Assembly (NCBI RefSeq): GCF_000011385.1
Contig: NC_005125.1
Location: forward strand, 1,674,001-1,738,000
DNA from: Gloeobacter violaceus PCC 7421
Lineage (GTDB): Bacteria; Cyanobacteriota; Cyanobacteriia; Gloeobacterales; Gloeobacteraceae
DNA: 64,000 bases
Direction: 5' to 3'
Positions 16,801 to 25,745 of the stretch are shown here, in pieces. Within the stretch, counting starts at the first letter, position 1. The number at the start of each line of letters is the position of its first letter. Position numbers and translations under genes: made by a program. The notes under the pieces are model-generated. The model searched no databases. It saw only the letters and a program-made list of their open reading frames with translations, and was not told the origin of the DNA.

Positions 16801-17598
16801 ATGATTCAGCCCTTTCTCGAATTGAGCTATATCTCGAAGATCTTCCCGACGCCCAAGGGGCCGTTCGTGGCCCTCAAAGACGTCGCCCTCAAAATCCGCA
16901 AAGGCGAATTTATCGCCCTATTGGGCCACTCCGGCTGCGGCAAATCGACTTTGCTCAACATCGTGGCGGGCCTCAGCAAGGCCAGCGCGGGCGGGGTGAT
17001 CCTCGAAGGCAAAGAAACCGACGAACCCGGCCCCGACCGGATGGTCGTCTTTCAGAACTACGCGCTGCTGCCGTGGCTCACCGCCTACGAGAATGTCCAT
17101 CTGGCGGTGCGCTCGACAATGCCCGGCGCGCCCGAAAGCGAAAAGCGTTCGGTGGTCGAGCGCTACCTGGCCCTGGTCGGCCTTGGCGGCAAGGCCGACA
17201 AGCGACCGGGGGAGATTTCGGGCGGCCAGAAGCAGCGCGTCGCCATCGCCCGGGCGCTTGCCACTCGGCCGAAGGTGCTGCTCTTGGATGAACCCTTCGG
17301 TGCCCTCGATGCGCTGACGCGCGAGGAGATGCAGGAGGAAGTGCTCAAGATCTGGGAAGCCGACCGCACCACCGTGCTGATGATCACCCACGAGATCGAC
17401 GAAGCGATCTTGATGGCCGACCGGATCGTGATGATGACCAACGGCCCCGCCGCCACGATCGGCGAAGTTTTCGAAGTTCCCTTCGACAGGCCGCGCTCGC
17501 GCGCCGAGATCCTCGAAGACCCGGCCTACTACACCCTCAGAAACCGCATCCTCGAATTTCTCTACGACCGCTTTGGAGAACCCGTCCTTGCCGACTGA
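16801..17598 (+). CDS. nrtD: Nitrate ABC transporter ATPase
   Basis: 265 residues from ATG 16801, where the conserved family N-terminus begins. Upstream codons in frame belong to the end of nrtC. It is a single ABC ATPase: Walker [10 protein letters not shown] (42-50), signature [15 protein letters not shown], Walker [13 protein letters not shown]. It pairs with NrtC to energise NrtB and lacks the NrtC regulatory extension. Its last 11 bases overlap the narB start, so narB translation is probably coupled. Confidence 0.95.
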   Translation: MIQPFLELSYISKIFPTPKGPFVALKDVALKIRKGEFIALLGHSGCGKSTLLNIVAGLSKASAGGVILEGKETDEPGPDRMVVFQNYALLPWLTAYENVHLAVRSTMPGAPESEKRSVVERYLALVGLGGKADKRPGEISGGQKQRVAIARALATRPKVLLLDEPFGALDALTREEMQEEVLKIWEADRTTVLMITHEIDEAILMADRIVMMTNGPAATIGEVFEVPFDRPRSRAEILEDPAYYTLRNRILEFLYDRFGEPVLAD

Positions 17599-19666
17599 CA
17601 CCCTGGCCAAAACTCTGTGTCCTTACTGCGGTGTGGGCTGTGGCCTGGAGGTGACCGCGGATGCGCGCGTGCGCGGCGACCGCGCCCATCCCTCCACTCT
17701 GGGCATGGTCTGCGTCAAAGGGGCGACGGTGCTCGAATCGATCGGCAAAGATCGCCTGCTCTACCCGATGGTGCGCGCTCGCCTCGATGAACCTTTCAGG
17801 CAAGCCAGTTGGGAAGAAGCGCTCGCTCTGGTGGTCGGGAGGTTGCGCGCCGCTTCCCCGGAGAGCCTGTGCTTCTACGGCTCCGGGCAGTTTGTCACAG
17901 AAGACTATTACGTCGCCCAGAAGCTCTTCAAAGGCTGCCTGGGAAGCAATCATATCGACGCCAACTCGCGACTTTGCATGTCTTCGGCGGTGTCGGGTTA
18001 CCTACAGAGCCTGGGTAGCGACGGCCCGCCCGCCTGCTACGACGATCTCGATCTGACCGATTGCGCCTTTTTGGTGGGCACCAACACCGCCGAGTGCCAC
18101 CCGGTGCTCTTCAACCGCCTGCTCAAACATCGCAAGCAAGACCTCAATTCCCGGCTGGTGGTGGTCGATCCGCGCGCCACGCCCACCGCCAAGGCGGCGG
18201 ATCTGCACCTGGCCATCCGACCGGGCAGCGACATCGATCTATTCAACGGCATCGCCCACCTGATCTTGCAGTGGGATCGCGCCGACCAGCGCTTTATCGG
18301 CGCCCACACCCAGGGATTCGCGGCAATGGCCGAGGTGGTGCGCCACTACCCGCCCGAGGCGGTCGCCCGCCGCTGCGGGATCACTACCGCGGCCCTGGAA
18401 CTGGCCGCGCGCCTGTGGGTAAATTCGGCGCGCGTCCTTTCGCTCTGGTCGATGGGCATCAATCAGTCGATCGAAGGCACCGCCAAGGTGCGCGCCCTCA
18501 TCAACTTGCACCTGCTCACCGCTCAGATCGGTCGGCCCGGATCGGGACCCTTCTCGCTCACCGGCCAGCCCAACGCCATGGGCGGGCGCGAGGCCGGCGG
18601 ATTGTCGCAATTGCTGCCGGGTTACCGCAGCGTCGCAGACCCCGATCACCGCCGGCAAGTCGAAGAACACTGGCAGTTGCCGTCCGGCAGCATCGCGGCG
18701 CGGCCGGGGCGCACCGCCTGGGAGATGATCGAGGCGCTGGAGGCGGGCGCAGTCGAAGTCTTCTGGATCGCCGCCACCAACCCGGCGGTGAGCCTGCCGG
18801 ATCTGGAGCGCACCAAGGCCGCCCTGCTGCGCTCGCCCTTTACGGTCTACCAGGACTGCTACTATCCGACCGAGACGGCCCGCTACGCCCACGTGTTGCT
18901 GCCTGCCACCCAGTGGAGCGAAAAGACCGGCACGATGACCAATTCCGAGCGCCGCGTCACCCTCTGCCCGGCTTTTCACCCTCCCCCGGGCGAGGCGCGC
19001 GACGACTGGCAAATTTTTGCCGAGGTCGGCCGCCGTCTGGGCTTCGCCGAGCAGTTCGCCTTTGCCGACGCCGCGGCGGTGTTTGCCGAATTTGCCGCCC
19101 TCACCCGGGGGCGCCCCTGCGAGATGACCGGCATCTCCCACGCCCGCCTGGAGCGCGAGGGACCGTTGCAGTGGCCCTGCCCGGCGGGTTCGGCGGGCAC
19201 AGCGCGGCTTTACACCGATTGGCGCTTTGCGACACCCGATGCGCGCGCCCGCTTCGCCGCCTGCCACGCCCGGGGCCTCGCCGAACCCCCCGACCCCGAG
19301 TATCCCTTTGTGCTCATCAACGGCCGTCTCTACGGCCACTGGCACACCCTGACACGCACCGGCCGCATCGAGAAACTGCTCAACCTGTACCCTGAGCCGT
19401 TCATCGAAATCCACCCCCGCGACGCGGGCAAACTCGGTCTCGGCGAAGGCGACTGGGTCGAGGTGCGCTCGCGCCGGGGCGCTATCCGCCTGCCGGCCCG
19501 CCTCACCCTGGCGGTAGCACCGGGCACGGTCTTTGTGCCGATGCACTGGGGGGCGCTCTGGGCGGAGGCGGCCGAGGTCAACGCCCTCACCCACCCCGAA
19601 TCAGATCCGATTTCGGGTCAACCGGAAGTCAAAAGTTGTGCAGTACAGCTTTCGGCGCTGCCTTGA
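17588..19666 (+). CDS. narB: Ferredoxin-nitrate reductase (assimilatory)
   Basis: 692 residues from TTG 17588, chosen because GGAGA lies 8 bases upstream; TTG 17573 is an in-frame alternative. The enzyme reduces nitrate to nitrite in the cytoplasm using ferredoxin, with a bis-MGD molybdenum cofactor. The N-terminal [4Fe-4S] ligands are Cys11, Cys14, Cys18 (CPYCGVGC) and Cys42 (GMVCVKG). The predicted molybdenum-ligand cysteine is Cys130 in ANSRLCMSS. Further MGD-binding blocks include [10 protein letters not shown] and [14 protein letters not shown]. It is slightly shorter than many cyanobacterial NarB proteins but complete. It overlaps nrtD by 11 bases and lies 35 bases before a globin gene. 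Confidence 0.96.
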   Translation: MPTDTLAKTLCPYCGVGCGLEVTADARVRGDRAHPSTLGMVCVKGATVLESIGKDRLLYPMVRARLDEPFRQASWEEALALVVGRLRAASPESLCFYGSGQFVTEDYYVAQKLFKGCLGSNHIDANSRLCMSSAVSGYLQSLGSDGPPACYDDLDLTDCAFLVGTNTAECHPVLFNRLLKHRKQDLNSRLVVVDPRATPTAKAADLHLAIRPGSDIDLFNGIAHLILQWDRADQRFIGAHTQGFAAMAEVVRHYPPEAVARRCGITTAALELAARLWVNSARVLSLWSMGINQSIEGTAKVRALINLHLLTAQIGRPGSGPFSLTGQPNAMGGREAGGLSQLLPGYRSVADPDHRRQVEEHWQLPSGSIAARPGRTAWEMIEALEAGAVEVFWIAATNPAVSLPDLERTKAALLRSPFTVYQDCYYPTETARYAHVLLPATQWSEKTGTMTNSERRVTLCPAFHPPPGEARDDWQIFAEVGRRLGFAEQFAFADAAAVFAEFAALTRGRPCEMTGISHARLEREGPLQWPCPAGSAGTARLYTDWRFATPDARARFAACHARGLAEPPDPEYPFVLINGRLYGHWHTLTRTGRIEKLLNLYPEPFIEIHPRDAGKLGLGEGDWVEVRSRRGAIRLPARLTLAVAPGTVFVPMHWGALWAEAAEVNALTHPESDPISGQPEVKSCAVQLSALP

Positions 19667-19701
19667 CGAAGTTATGTCGAGTGTTAATGGAGGTAACCGC
19701 G

Positions 19702-20109
19702 ATGGCCTTGCAGGTAAAGCTGTTGGAACAGAGTTTTGAAGGCGTCAAACCGAACGCCCATGCGTTTGCCGCCAGCTTTTACGACAACCTTTTTTCGGAT
19801 TTTCCGCAGACCCAAGCGCTGTTTGCCCACAGCGATATGCAAGCCCAGCAGCAAAAATTGCTCGCCTCGCTGGTTCTGGTGGTCGAAAACCTGCGCCAGC
19901 CCCAGGTGCTGAGCACAGCTTTGCAAGATCTGGGCAACCGCCACGCGGGTTACGGCATCGTTCCTGAGCACTACCCGATGGTGGGCACTTCACTGCTCAA
20001 GACGTTCGAAACTTACCTGGGCGACGCCTGGACCCCCGAGGTCAAACAAGCCTGGGTGGATGCTTACGGTGCCATCACCGGGCTGATGCTCACCGGGGCC
20101 GAAAGCTGA
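19702..20109 (+). CDS. Single-domain bacterial globin (flavohaemoglobin/Vgb-type)
   Basis: 135 residues from ATG 19702, with GGAGGT 7-8 bases upstream; ATG 19687 is in frame but lies on the ribosome site itself. The fold is the FHb/SDgb globin: Tyr27 at the B10 position (SFYDNLF), proximal His81 in NRHAGYGI, and the conserved HYPMVGTSLLKTF block. There is no FAD/NAD reductase domain. Related globins bind O2 and NO, and some convert NO to nitrate. As the last gene behind narB it could remove NO or nitrosative products formed during nitrate/nitrite reduction. That role is inferred from position. Confidence 0.85.
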   Translation: MALQVKLLEQSFEGVKPNAHAFAASFYDNLFSDFPQTQALFAHSDMQAQQQKLLASLVLVVENLRQPQVLSTALQDLGNRHAGYGIVPEHYPMVGTSLLKTFETYLGDAWTPEVKQAWVDAYGAITGLMLTGAES

Positions 20110-20125
20110 GTTGCAAGTACGGTAT

Positions 20126-20542
20126 CTAAAGAATGCGGACGAACGGCTGCTTACGGTAGCGCCGGTAGATATCGAAGTCGCTGTCGAGGCTTGCGACGGC
20201 AGCGATATCCAGTCGCTCAGAGATCGCAACCAGCGACAGGTCGGCAAAATCCCCAGGAAGATCCGCGTACTGGGCATTCAACTCGGCGATGCGAACAAAG
20301 TCTTGGGGAAGCTGAGGAACACACTCGTAGACTTCGCGAGCCAGATCCAGTAAAAACTCGTTCTGGGTTCGCCAGTCGCGGCTGAGCAACCAGTTCACCT
20401 CCGTCACACAGCTGGGGGTAGTTAGCAGCCGACTTGTGCAATTTGCAAAAAACCGCACCACCCGACTGTGGTGAGTATCGGTGTTGCTGTAGAAAGCAAA
20501 CAGTACGCCGCTGTCGACCAGGACGAGTGGGTGGTGGCTCAC
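20126..20542 (-). CDS. PIN-domain ribonuclease toxin
   Basis: 138 residues. PIN-domain acidic residues are visible: LVDSGVLFAFYS at the N-terminus (Asp10), SCVTEVNWLL in the middle (Glu), and FADLSLVAISERLDI with VASLDSDFDIYR towards the end (Asp residues). PIN toxins (VapC type) cleave RNA with a metal-dependent nuclease site. The GTG/ATG start overlaps the upstream small gene's stop by 4 bases, the standard antitoxin-toxin arrangement. It converges on the globin gene with 16 bases between the stops. Confidence 0.88.
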   Translation of the reverse strand: MSHHPLVLVDSGVLFAFYSNTDTHHSRVVRFFANCTSRLLTTPSCVTEVNWLLSRDWRTQNEFLLDLAREVYECVPQLPQDFVRIAELNAQYADLPGDFADLSLVAISERLDIAAVASLDSDFDIYRRYRKQPFVRIL

Positions 20543-20793
20543 CGTTGCCGCTGGCGCAAGTATTCAGAAATTGCTTGCTTGCGGTTTTCGCGCTCCGACA
20601 GATCTGGAGGGGCATCCTGCAATGGATGGCGAGGAAGACCACCACGACGTTCGAGAATGGATTTGCCGGCTTGCAGGCTTAGCCAGCGCTCACGGATCAA
20701 TTGCCGAACCAGTTCGCTTCTGTCGGTCTGTTCGTAGGCGAGGATATCTGCCAGTTGGCGTTCGGTTTCGTCGTCGAGTTGAACGGTAAGCAT
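20539..20793 (-). CDS. Ribbon-helix-helix antitoxin paired with PIN toxin
   Basis: 84 residues. The N-terminus MLTVQLDDETERQLADILAY followed by TDRSELVRQLIRERW is a typical ribbon-helix-helix DNA-binding unit, as in CopG/VapB-like antitoxins. The C-terminal half is charged and probably disordered, suitable for masking the toxin. Its stop overlaps the PIN gene start (ATGA). It is expected to neutralise the toxin and repress the shared promoter. Confidence 0.85.
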   Translation of the reverse strand: MLTVQLDDETERQLADILAYEQTDRSELVRQLIRERWLSLQAGKSILERRGGLPRHPLQDAPPDLSERENRKQAISEYLRQRQR

Positions 20794-20820
20794 GGCTTTT
20801 CAATTTGGGTGCGGTTTCAT

Positions 20821-21099
20821 TCAGAGGTTGGTGGCGCCAGCCGGCACCGTCCAGCTAGTTAAGGTAAATGTATTTAGGTCGTACTTTCCAGGGGTAGCCC
20901 CGAAGCTGGATCCAAAAGTGCTCAAAGGAGCAACGGCACAGACGTCGTAGCCATAAATCAATAGTAAAAACCGCCGAGAATGCCAGCTCGTAAAAGCCTG
21001 AACCAATACCAGGACGACGGCAAGAAAAGCCAACGGATTTCCTTTAAGTAATTCGAGCACCAGAGCGACCTTCCCAGCGTCTTCCCAAAACGACTTCAC
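20821..21099 (-). CDS. Small hypothetical membrane protein
   Basis: 92 residues from GTG 21099, with GAGGA about 7 bases upstream. One strong hydrophobic segment (LAFLAVVLVLVQAFTSW) follows a short amphipathic N-terminus, and the C-terminal half is polar and Ser/Thr/Gly-rich. No family is recognised and no operon partner is evident. It is real on the evidence of a ribosome site and sensible composition, but the call is moderate. Confidence 0.5.
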   Translation of the reverse strand: MKSFWEDAGKVALVLELLKGNPLAFLAVVLVLVQAFTSWHSRRFLLLIYGYDVCAVAPLSTFGSSFGATPGKYDLNTFTLTSWTVPAGATNL

Positions 21100-21175
21100 T
21101 CTTTTGTCCTCTTTTTTCTTCGATTTTAAACTACTGTTGCCTTGGCTCCCGCCCAGATGACGCTCCCATAAATAC

Positions 21176-21871
21176 CTAACGTTCAGCTTCGCCGTCGGCC
21201 AGGTTGGTGTCGGCGGGCAACCGTTGCAGGGCCTGGGCGGCGGCCTCGGCCACTTTAGGGTCGCTGTCCTTGGACAAGTAAGCGAGCGCAGAACGCCCGG
21301 CCGGATCGGCTATCCTGCCCAGGGCGTAGGCCAGACGGCGGCGCACCTCCGCCTGCGGGTGGCCGACAAAGGGGAGCAATCGCTCGACGGCGCTCGGGTT
21401 GCCAAGAGCACCCAGCCCGGTAATGGCGGCGTCGCGGGTCATCTCCACGGGACTTTCCAGCGCGTCGCACAGCACATCGAAAGCCCGCCCATCCCCCAGT
21501 TGCCCCAGGGCGACGACGGCGCTGTAGCGCACGATCCAGTCGGTGTCGGCGCGGTAAGTCCGCTCCAGCACCTCGAAGGCGCGCGTATCGCCCAAAGCCC
21601 CCAGCGAGCCGGCCGCCTCGGCGCGCACCGAGCCCACCTCGTCGCGGGAAATCAGTTCCTCCAGCGCCTCGAAGCAGCCGGGGGCTTTTTGTTTACCCAG
21701 CCCCACCGCCGCGTAGACGCGCACCAGCGAGGAGGGATCCTTGGCGGCCTGCTGCAGCAACGGCACCGCCTCGTCGGGCGGCAAAAAGCGCAAATCGAGG
21801 GCCGCTGCAATCCGCTCGCCGACGACGGCGCTTGCCAGCCGGACACGCAACTGGTCCACCGAATTTTCCAT
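21176..21871 (-). CDS. HEAT-repeat protein, NblB/CpcE-like
   Basis: 231 residues from ATG 21871; GTG 21880 would add three residues. About six HEAT/PBS-lyase repeats fill the sequence, with recurring motifs such as RAEAAGSLGALGDTRAFEVL, VRYSAVVALGQLGDGRAFDV and RDAAITGLGALGNPSAVERL. Cyanobacterial proteins of this form include NblB, which helps dismantle phycobilisomes, and the CpcE/F bilin lyases. The single-subunit length and lack of a partner lyase favour an NblB-like role, but no motif separates the two. It is divergent from a DUF3598 gene that may share its control region. Confidence 0.8.
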   Translation of the reverse strand: MENSVDQLRVRLASAVVGERIAAALDLRFLPPDEAVPLLQQAAKDPSSLVRVYAAVGLGKQKAPGCFEALEELISRDEVGSVRAEAAGSLGALGDTRAFEVLERTYRADTDWIVRYSAVVALGQLGDGRAFDVLCDALESPVEMTRDAAITGLGALGNPSAVERLLPFVGHPQAEVRRRLAYALGRIADPAGRSALAYLSKDSDPKVAEAAAQALQRLPADTNLADGEAER

Positions 21872-21972
21872 GGGCTCCACCCCACCTGGGAGCGCAGTAT
21901 GCGGGCAATGCTACCACGCCCTTACCGGCCGGGATCACGTGGGACAATGGGGACGCCCGGTTGGTTCGACCC

Positions 21973-22803
21973 ATGAGCGATTCGACTTCTCAGTGGGAAC
22001 GTCTGCTGATGAACCTCGGAGCCTGGAAAGGCTCGTTTACGCGCATCGCGCCCACCGGCGAGCAGCTGGAGGATCTGCCGAGCCTGGTGAGCCTGGAGGG
22101 CCTCGATGACAACCTGACCATCCACCAGGTCGTGCGGCTTACCTCGCCCGTCGACGGCTCGGTGGTCAGTGAAAAAGCCTTCCGCTACAGTTCCTTGAGC
22201 CAGAGCATCTTGTTTTTCCCGGACGGTGCTTTTTGCCAGGGCTCGATGCAAATTGCCCCTCTTACCGAATTCGGCGCCGAGTTCGGCTTCATCGCAGGCA
22301 AACGGCGGCTGAGGCTGGTACAGCTTTACGACACCGATCACCAGCTGTCACGGATCACGCTGATCCGCGAGCACCTCGAAGGCCGTCCTGAGGCAGAGTC
22401 ACCGCCGCTTATCGTCGAAGCGCTCTTGGGCGAGTGGAAAGGAGAAGCGTTGAGCCTCTATCCGGACTACCAGCCGCCCACCGTGGCGCAGACGTCCCTT
22501 ACCGTCGAGCGCCGGGGAGACCAGCTGGTGCAACAGTTGCGCTCGGGCGATTTCGACTGGAGTTCCACCGCCCGCATCGAGGGGACGCGCCTGCTGTTTG
22601 ACGAAGGCTTGCAGCCCGTGCAGGTGCTTTTACTGGCGGGTGGCGCTTCCTGCACTGGTCCACTCGTCCACACCTGGGGCAAGCCGGTGTTTCTGGAGGT
22701 GGGCTGGCTGGTGGAGCCGGGACTGCGCCAGCGGATAGTCCGCCGCTTCGGTGCCAAGGGCGAGTGGGTAAGCCTGACCCTGGTCACCGAGCGCCGGATT
22801 TAG
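21973..22803 (+). CDS. DUF3598 family protein (lipocalin-like, phycobiliprotein-lyase-related fold)
   Basis: 276 residues from ATG 21973. The DUF3598 hallmark segment is present (RYSSLSQSILFFPDGAFCQG), and a second beta-rich lipocalin-like half follows (LLGEWKGEALSLYPDYQPPT). The family is essentially cyanobacterial and plant, and is structurally related to CpcS/CpcT bilin lyases. Its function is unproven. It is adjacent and divergent to the HEAT-repeat gene, suggesting a shared photopigment theme. Confidence 0.82.
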   Translation: MSDSTSQWERLLMNLGAWKGSFTRIAPTGEQLEDLPSLVSLEGLDDNLTIHQVVRLTSPVDGSVVSEKAFRYSSLSQSILFFPDGAFCQGSMQIAPLTEFGAEFGFIAGKRRLRLVQLYDTDHQLSRITLIREHLEGRPEAESPPLIVEALLGEWKGEALSLYPDYQPPTVAQTSLTVERRGDQLVQQLRSGDFDWSSTARIEGTRLLFDEGLQPVQVLLLAGGASCTGPLVHTWGKPVFLEVGWLVEPGLRQRIVRRFGAKGEWVSLTLVTERRI

Positions 22804-22818
22804 AAAGTTGAGGTATTT

Positions 22819-23043
22819 GTGAAGCTACCTGATCCGCTGAAACGCGACATCCTCGATTTACAAGGTCGCCTGCTGGATCTTCTCGACGAAGTGACAGTCG
22901 TCGAGCGCAGCCTGCTTATGACCTTTGGAGAAACGGCTGAGACCACCGACAGCTTGACCGACTTGGACAATATCCGCGAGCAGGTTCAAGATGCGTACAG
23001 GCGGTTTTGGATTTTGATGGGCAACATTGCGGTCACTCCATAG
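22819..23043 (+). CDS. Small helical hypothetical protein
   Basis: 74 residues from GTG 22819 with GAGGT just upstream, 15 bases after the DUF3598 gene. The sequence is predicted almost entirely helical (LKRDILDLQGRLLDLLDEVT) with acidic character and no membrane segment. No family recognised. It begins a run of three very small same-strand frames ending at 23384. Confidence 0.55.
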   Translation: MKLPDPLKRDILDLQGRLLDLLDEVTVVERSLLMTFGETAETTDSLTDLDNIREQVQDAYRRFWILMGNIAVTP

Positions 23044-23061
23044 CAGAGAGCGGTTGATAAC

Positions 23062-23160
23062 ATGAGGATGCTGGTATTGAGCCACAACCTCATTGCCGAG
23101 CGTATCGCCGCTTGCGAGCGCAGCATTCAAGAAATCAGAGAAGACTGGAGCCTGTCATGA
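23062..23160 (+). CDS. Very small ORF, 32 residues
   Basis: It starts ATG 23062 and encodes a short amphipathic helix (MLVLSHNLIAERIAACERSI). Its TGA overlaps the ATG of the next small gene (ATGA at 23157-23160), as in coupled genes. It may be a real microprotein or a translational leader for the downstream frame. Evidence is limited to position and overlap. Confidence 0.4.
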   Translation: MRMLVLSHNLIAERIAACERSIQEIREDWSLS

Positions 23161-23384
23161 CCGCGGAACTTACTCCACGTATTCCGGATCCCGAAACTCG
23201 AGCCCGTCATCACGAGACCCTTAGCCACATCGCCGGGCAACTGCGCCAAATTAATGAACAGCTGCAAGCCAACATTGATGACCTCGAACATAAGTACCGT
23301 CAAAGCCCGATAGGGCAGTACCGCGACCGGTACCTGCTCAGGTCACATCCGCCGGAAAGCTTGCCGGGCCAGTCGAAACAGTAG
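23157..23384 (+). CDS. Small hypothetical protein
   Basis: 75 residues from ATG 23157, overlapping the preceding 32-codon frame by 4 bases. The central part is helical and probably coiled-coil (ETLSHIAGQLRQINEQLQAN), and the end is basic and Pro/Ser-rich. No family recognised. Its last 47 bases lie opposite an unassigned coding-like frame on the other strand (23338-23505). Confidence 0.5.
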   Translation: MTAELTPRIPDPETRARHHETLSHIAGQLRQINEQLQANIDDLEHKYRQSPIGQYRDRYLLRSHPPESLPGQSKQ

Positions 23385-23537
23385 GCCATCCCGAGCGCTC
23401 CGCGACAGCCAGAAGCCGGGCGGCCAGGAGGATAGAAAAGGGAATTGCGACCGTTTCGGTATAACCGACAGGCACTTCGGCATCGTAATCGCACCCAAAA
23501 AACACGGTCGATAGATTCTCCAGGCACCCAATCGGTC

Positions 23538-24425
23538 TTAGCGCGGCAACAGCGTCCCCGCGAGCAAACCCAGGGTGAGCAAGGCGCCGCTGACCAGGTG
23601 AAAGCGCGCCGCGAGCGGCAGAGCCCCCACTACCACGGCCGGGTTCGTTGCATTTTCGCGCACGAAGCTTACCAGCGAAACCGCCAGGGGAATGGTCGCC
23701 AGCGCCGCCAGCACCGTCCAGGGCAAAAAGCCGCCAATCACGGCTAGAAGGAGGACAACGTAGGAAGGAGAAATCACCCACCAGAAGCGCTTTGCAGCCA
23801 GTTCCGGTCCCCAGCGCACCACCGGGGTGCGCTTGTCGAATTCCCGGTCGTCCTCGTACTGGTAGAAGTGGTGGGCGTAGAGAATCGTGGCGGTCCAACT
23901 GCCCACGGCGATTCCCGCCAGGAGCGCCCCCAGTTCCCAGCTGCCGGTCTGGGCGCGGGTGGCGGTGAGCACCGCGATTGGTCCAAAGCAACTGCTGCTG
24001 ATCCACTCGCCCAGACCCTTGTAGGCCAGGCGGAAGGGCGGTCCCTGGTAGGCGTACCCCAAAAAGATGCCGAGGCTGCCGAAAGCGAGTAGCCACCAGT
24101 CCTGCAGCGCCCAGAAGCACACGTACCCAATGCTCAAAAAAATATTGCCCACCCAGAGCACCTGGGAGCGGCTGCCGGTGGTGCGCACCAGCGAATTCAG
24201 CTTGTTGCGGTCCACACCGGTGTCCCAGTCGAACACGTCGTTAGTGAGGTTGATCCAGGCGTGTACGAAGACAAGCCCGGCGAGGGTTAAAGCAAAGCGC
24301 TGCAGGTCGAACACGCCCCCCTGCCACCAGGCGAAGGCCGTGCCCACCAGAATCGGGATGACCGAGGCGGTATAAATCAGCGGATTGAAACTGTTCAGCC
24401 AGGGCCTGAGGGGGCTGCCGGACAC
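23538..24425 (-). CDS. menA: 1,4-dihydroxy-2-naphthoate prenyl/phytyltransferase
   Basis: 295 residues of the UbiA superfamily with about eight transmembrane helices. It attaches the prenyl chain to dihydroxynaphthoate in phylloquinone/menaquinone synthesis at the membrane. Both Asp-rich Mg-prenyl-diphosphate sites are present: NDVFDWDTGVDRNK and QYEDDREFDKRTPVVR. The order SFNPLIYTASVIPILVG, then VHAWINLTNDVFD, matches cyanobacterial MenA. The remainder of the quinone pathway is not in the window. Confidence 0.93.
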   Translation of the reverse strand: MSGSPLRPWLNSFNPLIYTASVIPILVGTAFAWWQGGVFDLQRFALTLAGLVFVHAWINLTNDVFDWDTGVDRNKLNSLVRTTGSRSQVLWVGNIFLSIGYVCFWALQDWWLLAFGSLGIFLGYAYQGPPFRLAYKGLGEWISSSCFGPIAVLTATRAQTGSWELGALLAGIAVGSWTATILYAHHFYQYEDDREFDKRTPVVRWGPELAAKRFWWVISPSYVVLLLAVIGGFLPWTVLAALATIPLAVSLVSFVRENATNPAVVVGALPLAARFHLVSGALLTLGLLAGTLLPR

Positions 24426-24471
24426 GGGTGGTTCTCCATCTTTTCCCTGGTCATTGTGGCACCAAAACCGC

Positions 24472-25014
24472 TCAAGGCCGCACGGCGCAACTGCCGCACA
24501 TCCCCCAGCGCACCAGTTCGCCGCGCGGCGCCCCCATCCGGCAGCGCGGACACTCGGGCAATTGCTCGCCCCGCCAGCGCGCCAGTGTCCTCAGCCGCTC
24601 CAGCCTGTCCTGGAGCGTGGGCGGCCCCGCGCCCGGTGCCGGGGCGGGGTGTCCCGCCAACGGCACGATGAGCGGATGCTCGGGAGCCAGGGGAACCCGG
24701 CCCGTTTTCTCACGGGCGTACCAGCCGGTGGTCTCGAAGCGGATGTCGCGCAGCGGCTCGGCAGCACCCCAGATTTCGGCAATTTTGCCCATCAGCAAGC
24801 GGCGCTGATAGCCCAGGTTCTGCGCCCAGACCGCCCCGGAGACCGCCACGGTGAGCACGGCGTCCTGGAGCTTCAGCGGGCGGCAGTGGGCCGCCACTGC
24901 CTCGCCCACGACTTTTGCCCACTGTTTCTGCAGCTGGACGAGCCGCTGGTTGCGCGCCATCTGGGGATTGCGCACGAGATCGCCAAGCAAACTTGATAGA
25001 GAAACCGGCTTCAT
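24472..25014 (-). CDS. DciA-like (DUF721) protein with C-terminal zinc motif
   Basis: 180 residues. The DUF721 domain occupies about residues 1-100 (QLQKQWAKVVGEAVAAHCRP, LTVAVSGAVWAQNLGYQRR). DciA proteins load or recruit the replicative helicase DnaB in bacteria lacking DnaC. After a Pro-rich linker the C-terminus holds two CxxC pairs (CPRC, CGSC), forming a probable zinc ribbon that many DciA proteins lack. It lies downstream of folE on the same strand, 63 bases away. Confidence 0.82.
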   Translation of the reverse strand: MKPVSLSSLLGDLVRNPQMARNQRLVQLQKQWAKVVGEAVAAHCRPLKLQDAVLTVAVSGAVWAQNLGYQRRLLMGKIAEIWGAAEPLRDIRFETTGWYAREKTGRVPLAPEHPLIVPLAGHPAPAPGAGPPTLQDRLERLRTLARWRGEQLPECPRCRMGAPRGELVRWGMCGSCAVRP

Positions 25015-25077
25015 CCACCGCCAGGGTCGCTGTTCGCTGCCAGTATCTCCCGCGGGACGCTCTATGTCACCGGGCGA

Positions 25078-25722
25078 TTAAAACGTCGCCTTGTGGTGGA
25101 TCAGGTCCAGAAATTCCTGGCGGGTGGACTGGCTCTCTTTGAAGACCCCCACCATCGAACTGGTCACCGTCCAGGAATTGGGCTTCTGCACGCCGCGCAT
25201 CACCATGCACATGTGCGAGGCTTCGATCACCACCGCCACACCCCGCGGCTGCAACACCTCCTGCAGCGCCTCGGCGATCTGGCGGGTGAGGCGCTCCTGC
25301 ACCTGCAGGCGACGGGCGTACATCTCGACGATGCGGGCAAGTTTTGACAGGCCCACCACCTTCTGGTCGGGGATATAACCGACGTGGGCTCGGCCGATAA
25401 ACGGCAGCATGTGGTGCTCACACATGCTGAATAGATCGATATCGCGCACCAGCACCAACTCGTCGTGCCCGAGGTCGAAGATGGCGCCGTTGAGCAGTTC
25501 TTCGAGCGACTGACCATAGCCTTTGGTGAGAAACTTCAGCGCCTCCGCCACTCGCTTGGGTGTGCGCTCCAGGCCATTGCGCTCGGGATCCTCGCCCACC
25601 CCGACTAAAAGCGTGCGGACCGCGTCCATCATCGGGTCGAGGCCGTTGCGGCTTGCGGCTTCTGAAGCGGAGTCGTCTTCGTGCCAGTCGGAAGGCAGAA
25701 AATCCTTGTGGGCAATCGTCAT
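25078..25722 (-). CDS. folE: GTP cyclohydrolase I
   Basis: 214 residues. It converts GTP to dihydroneopterin triphosphate, the first step of folate/pterin synthesis. The zinc and active-site segments are complete: [20 protein letters not shown], the [20 protein letters not shown] helix, and [20 protein letters not shown] with the second Cys/His elements. The N-terminal 30 residues are a poorly conserved acidic extension. Neighbours are an SDR upstream (23 bases) and dciA downstream. Confidence 0.96.
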   Translation of the reverse strand: MTIAHKDFLPSDWHEDDSASEAASRNGLDPMMDAVRTLLVGVGEDPERNGLERTPKRVAEALKFLTKGYGQSLEELLNGAIFDLGHDELVLVRDIDLFSMCEHHMLPFIGRAHVGYIPDQKVVGLSKLARIVEMYARRLQVQERLTRQIAEALQEVLQPRGVAVVIEASHMCMVMRGVQKPNSWTVTSSMVGVFKESQSTRQEFLDLIHHKATF

Positions 25723-25745
25723 GTTTCGGTTTCCTTGTAAATGAT

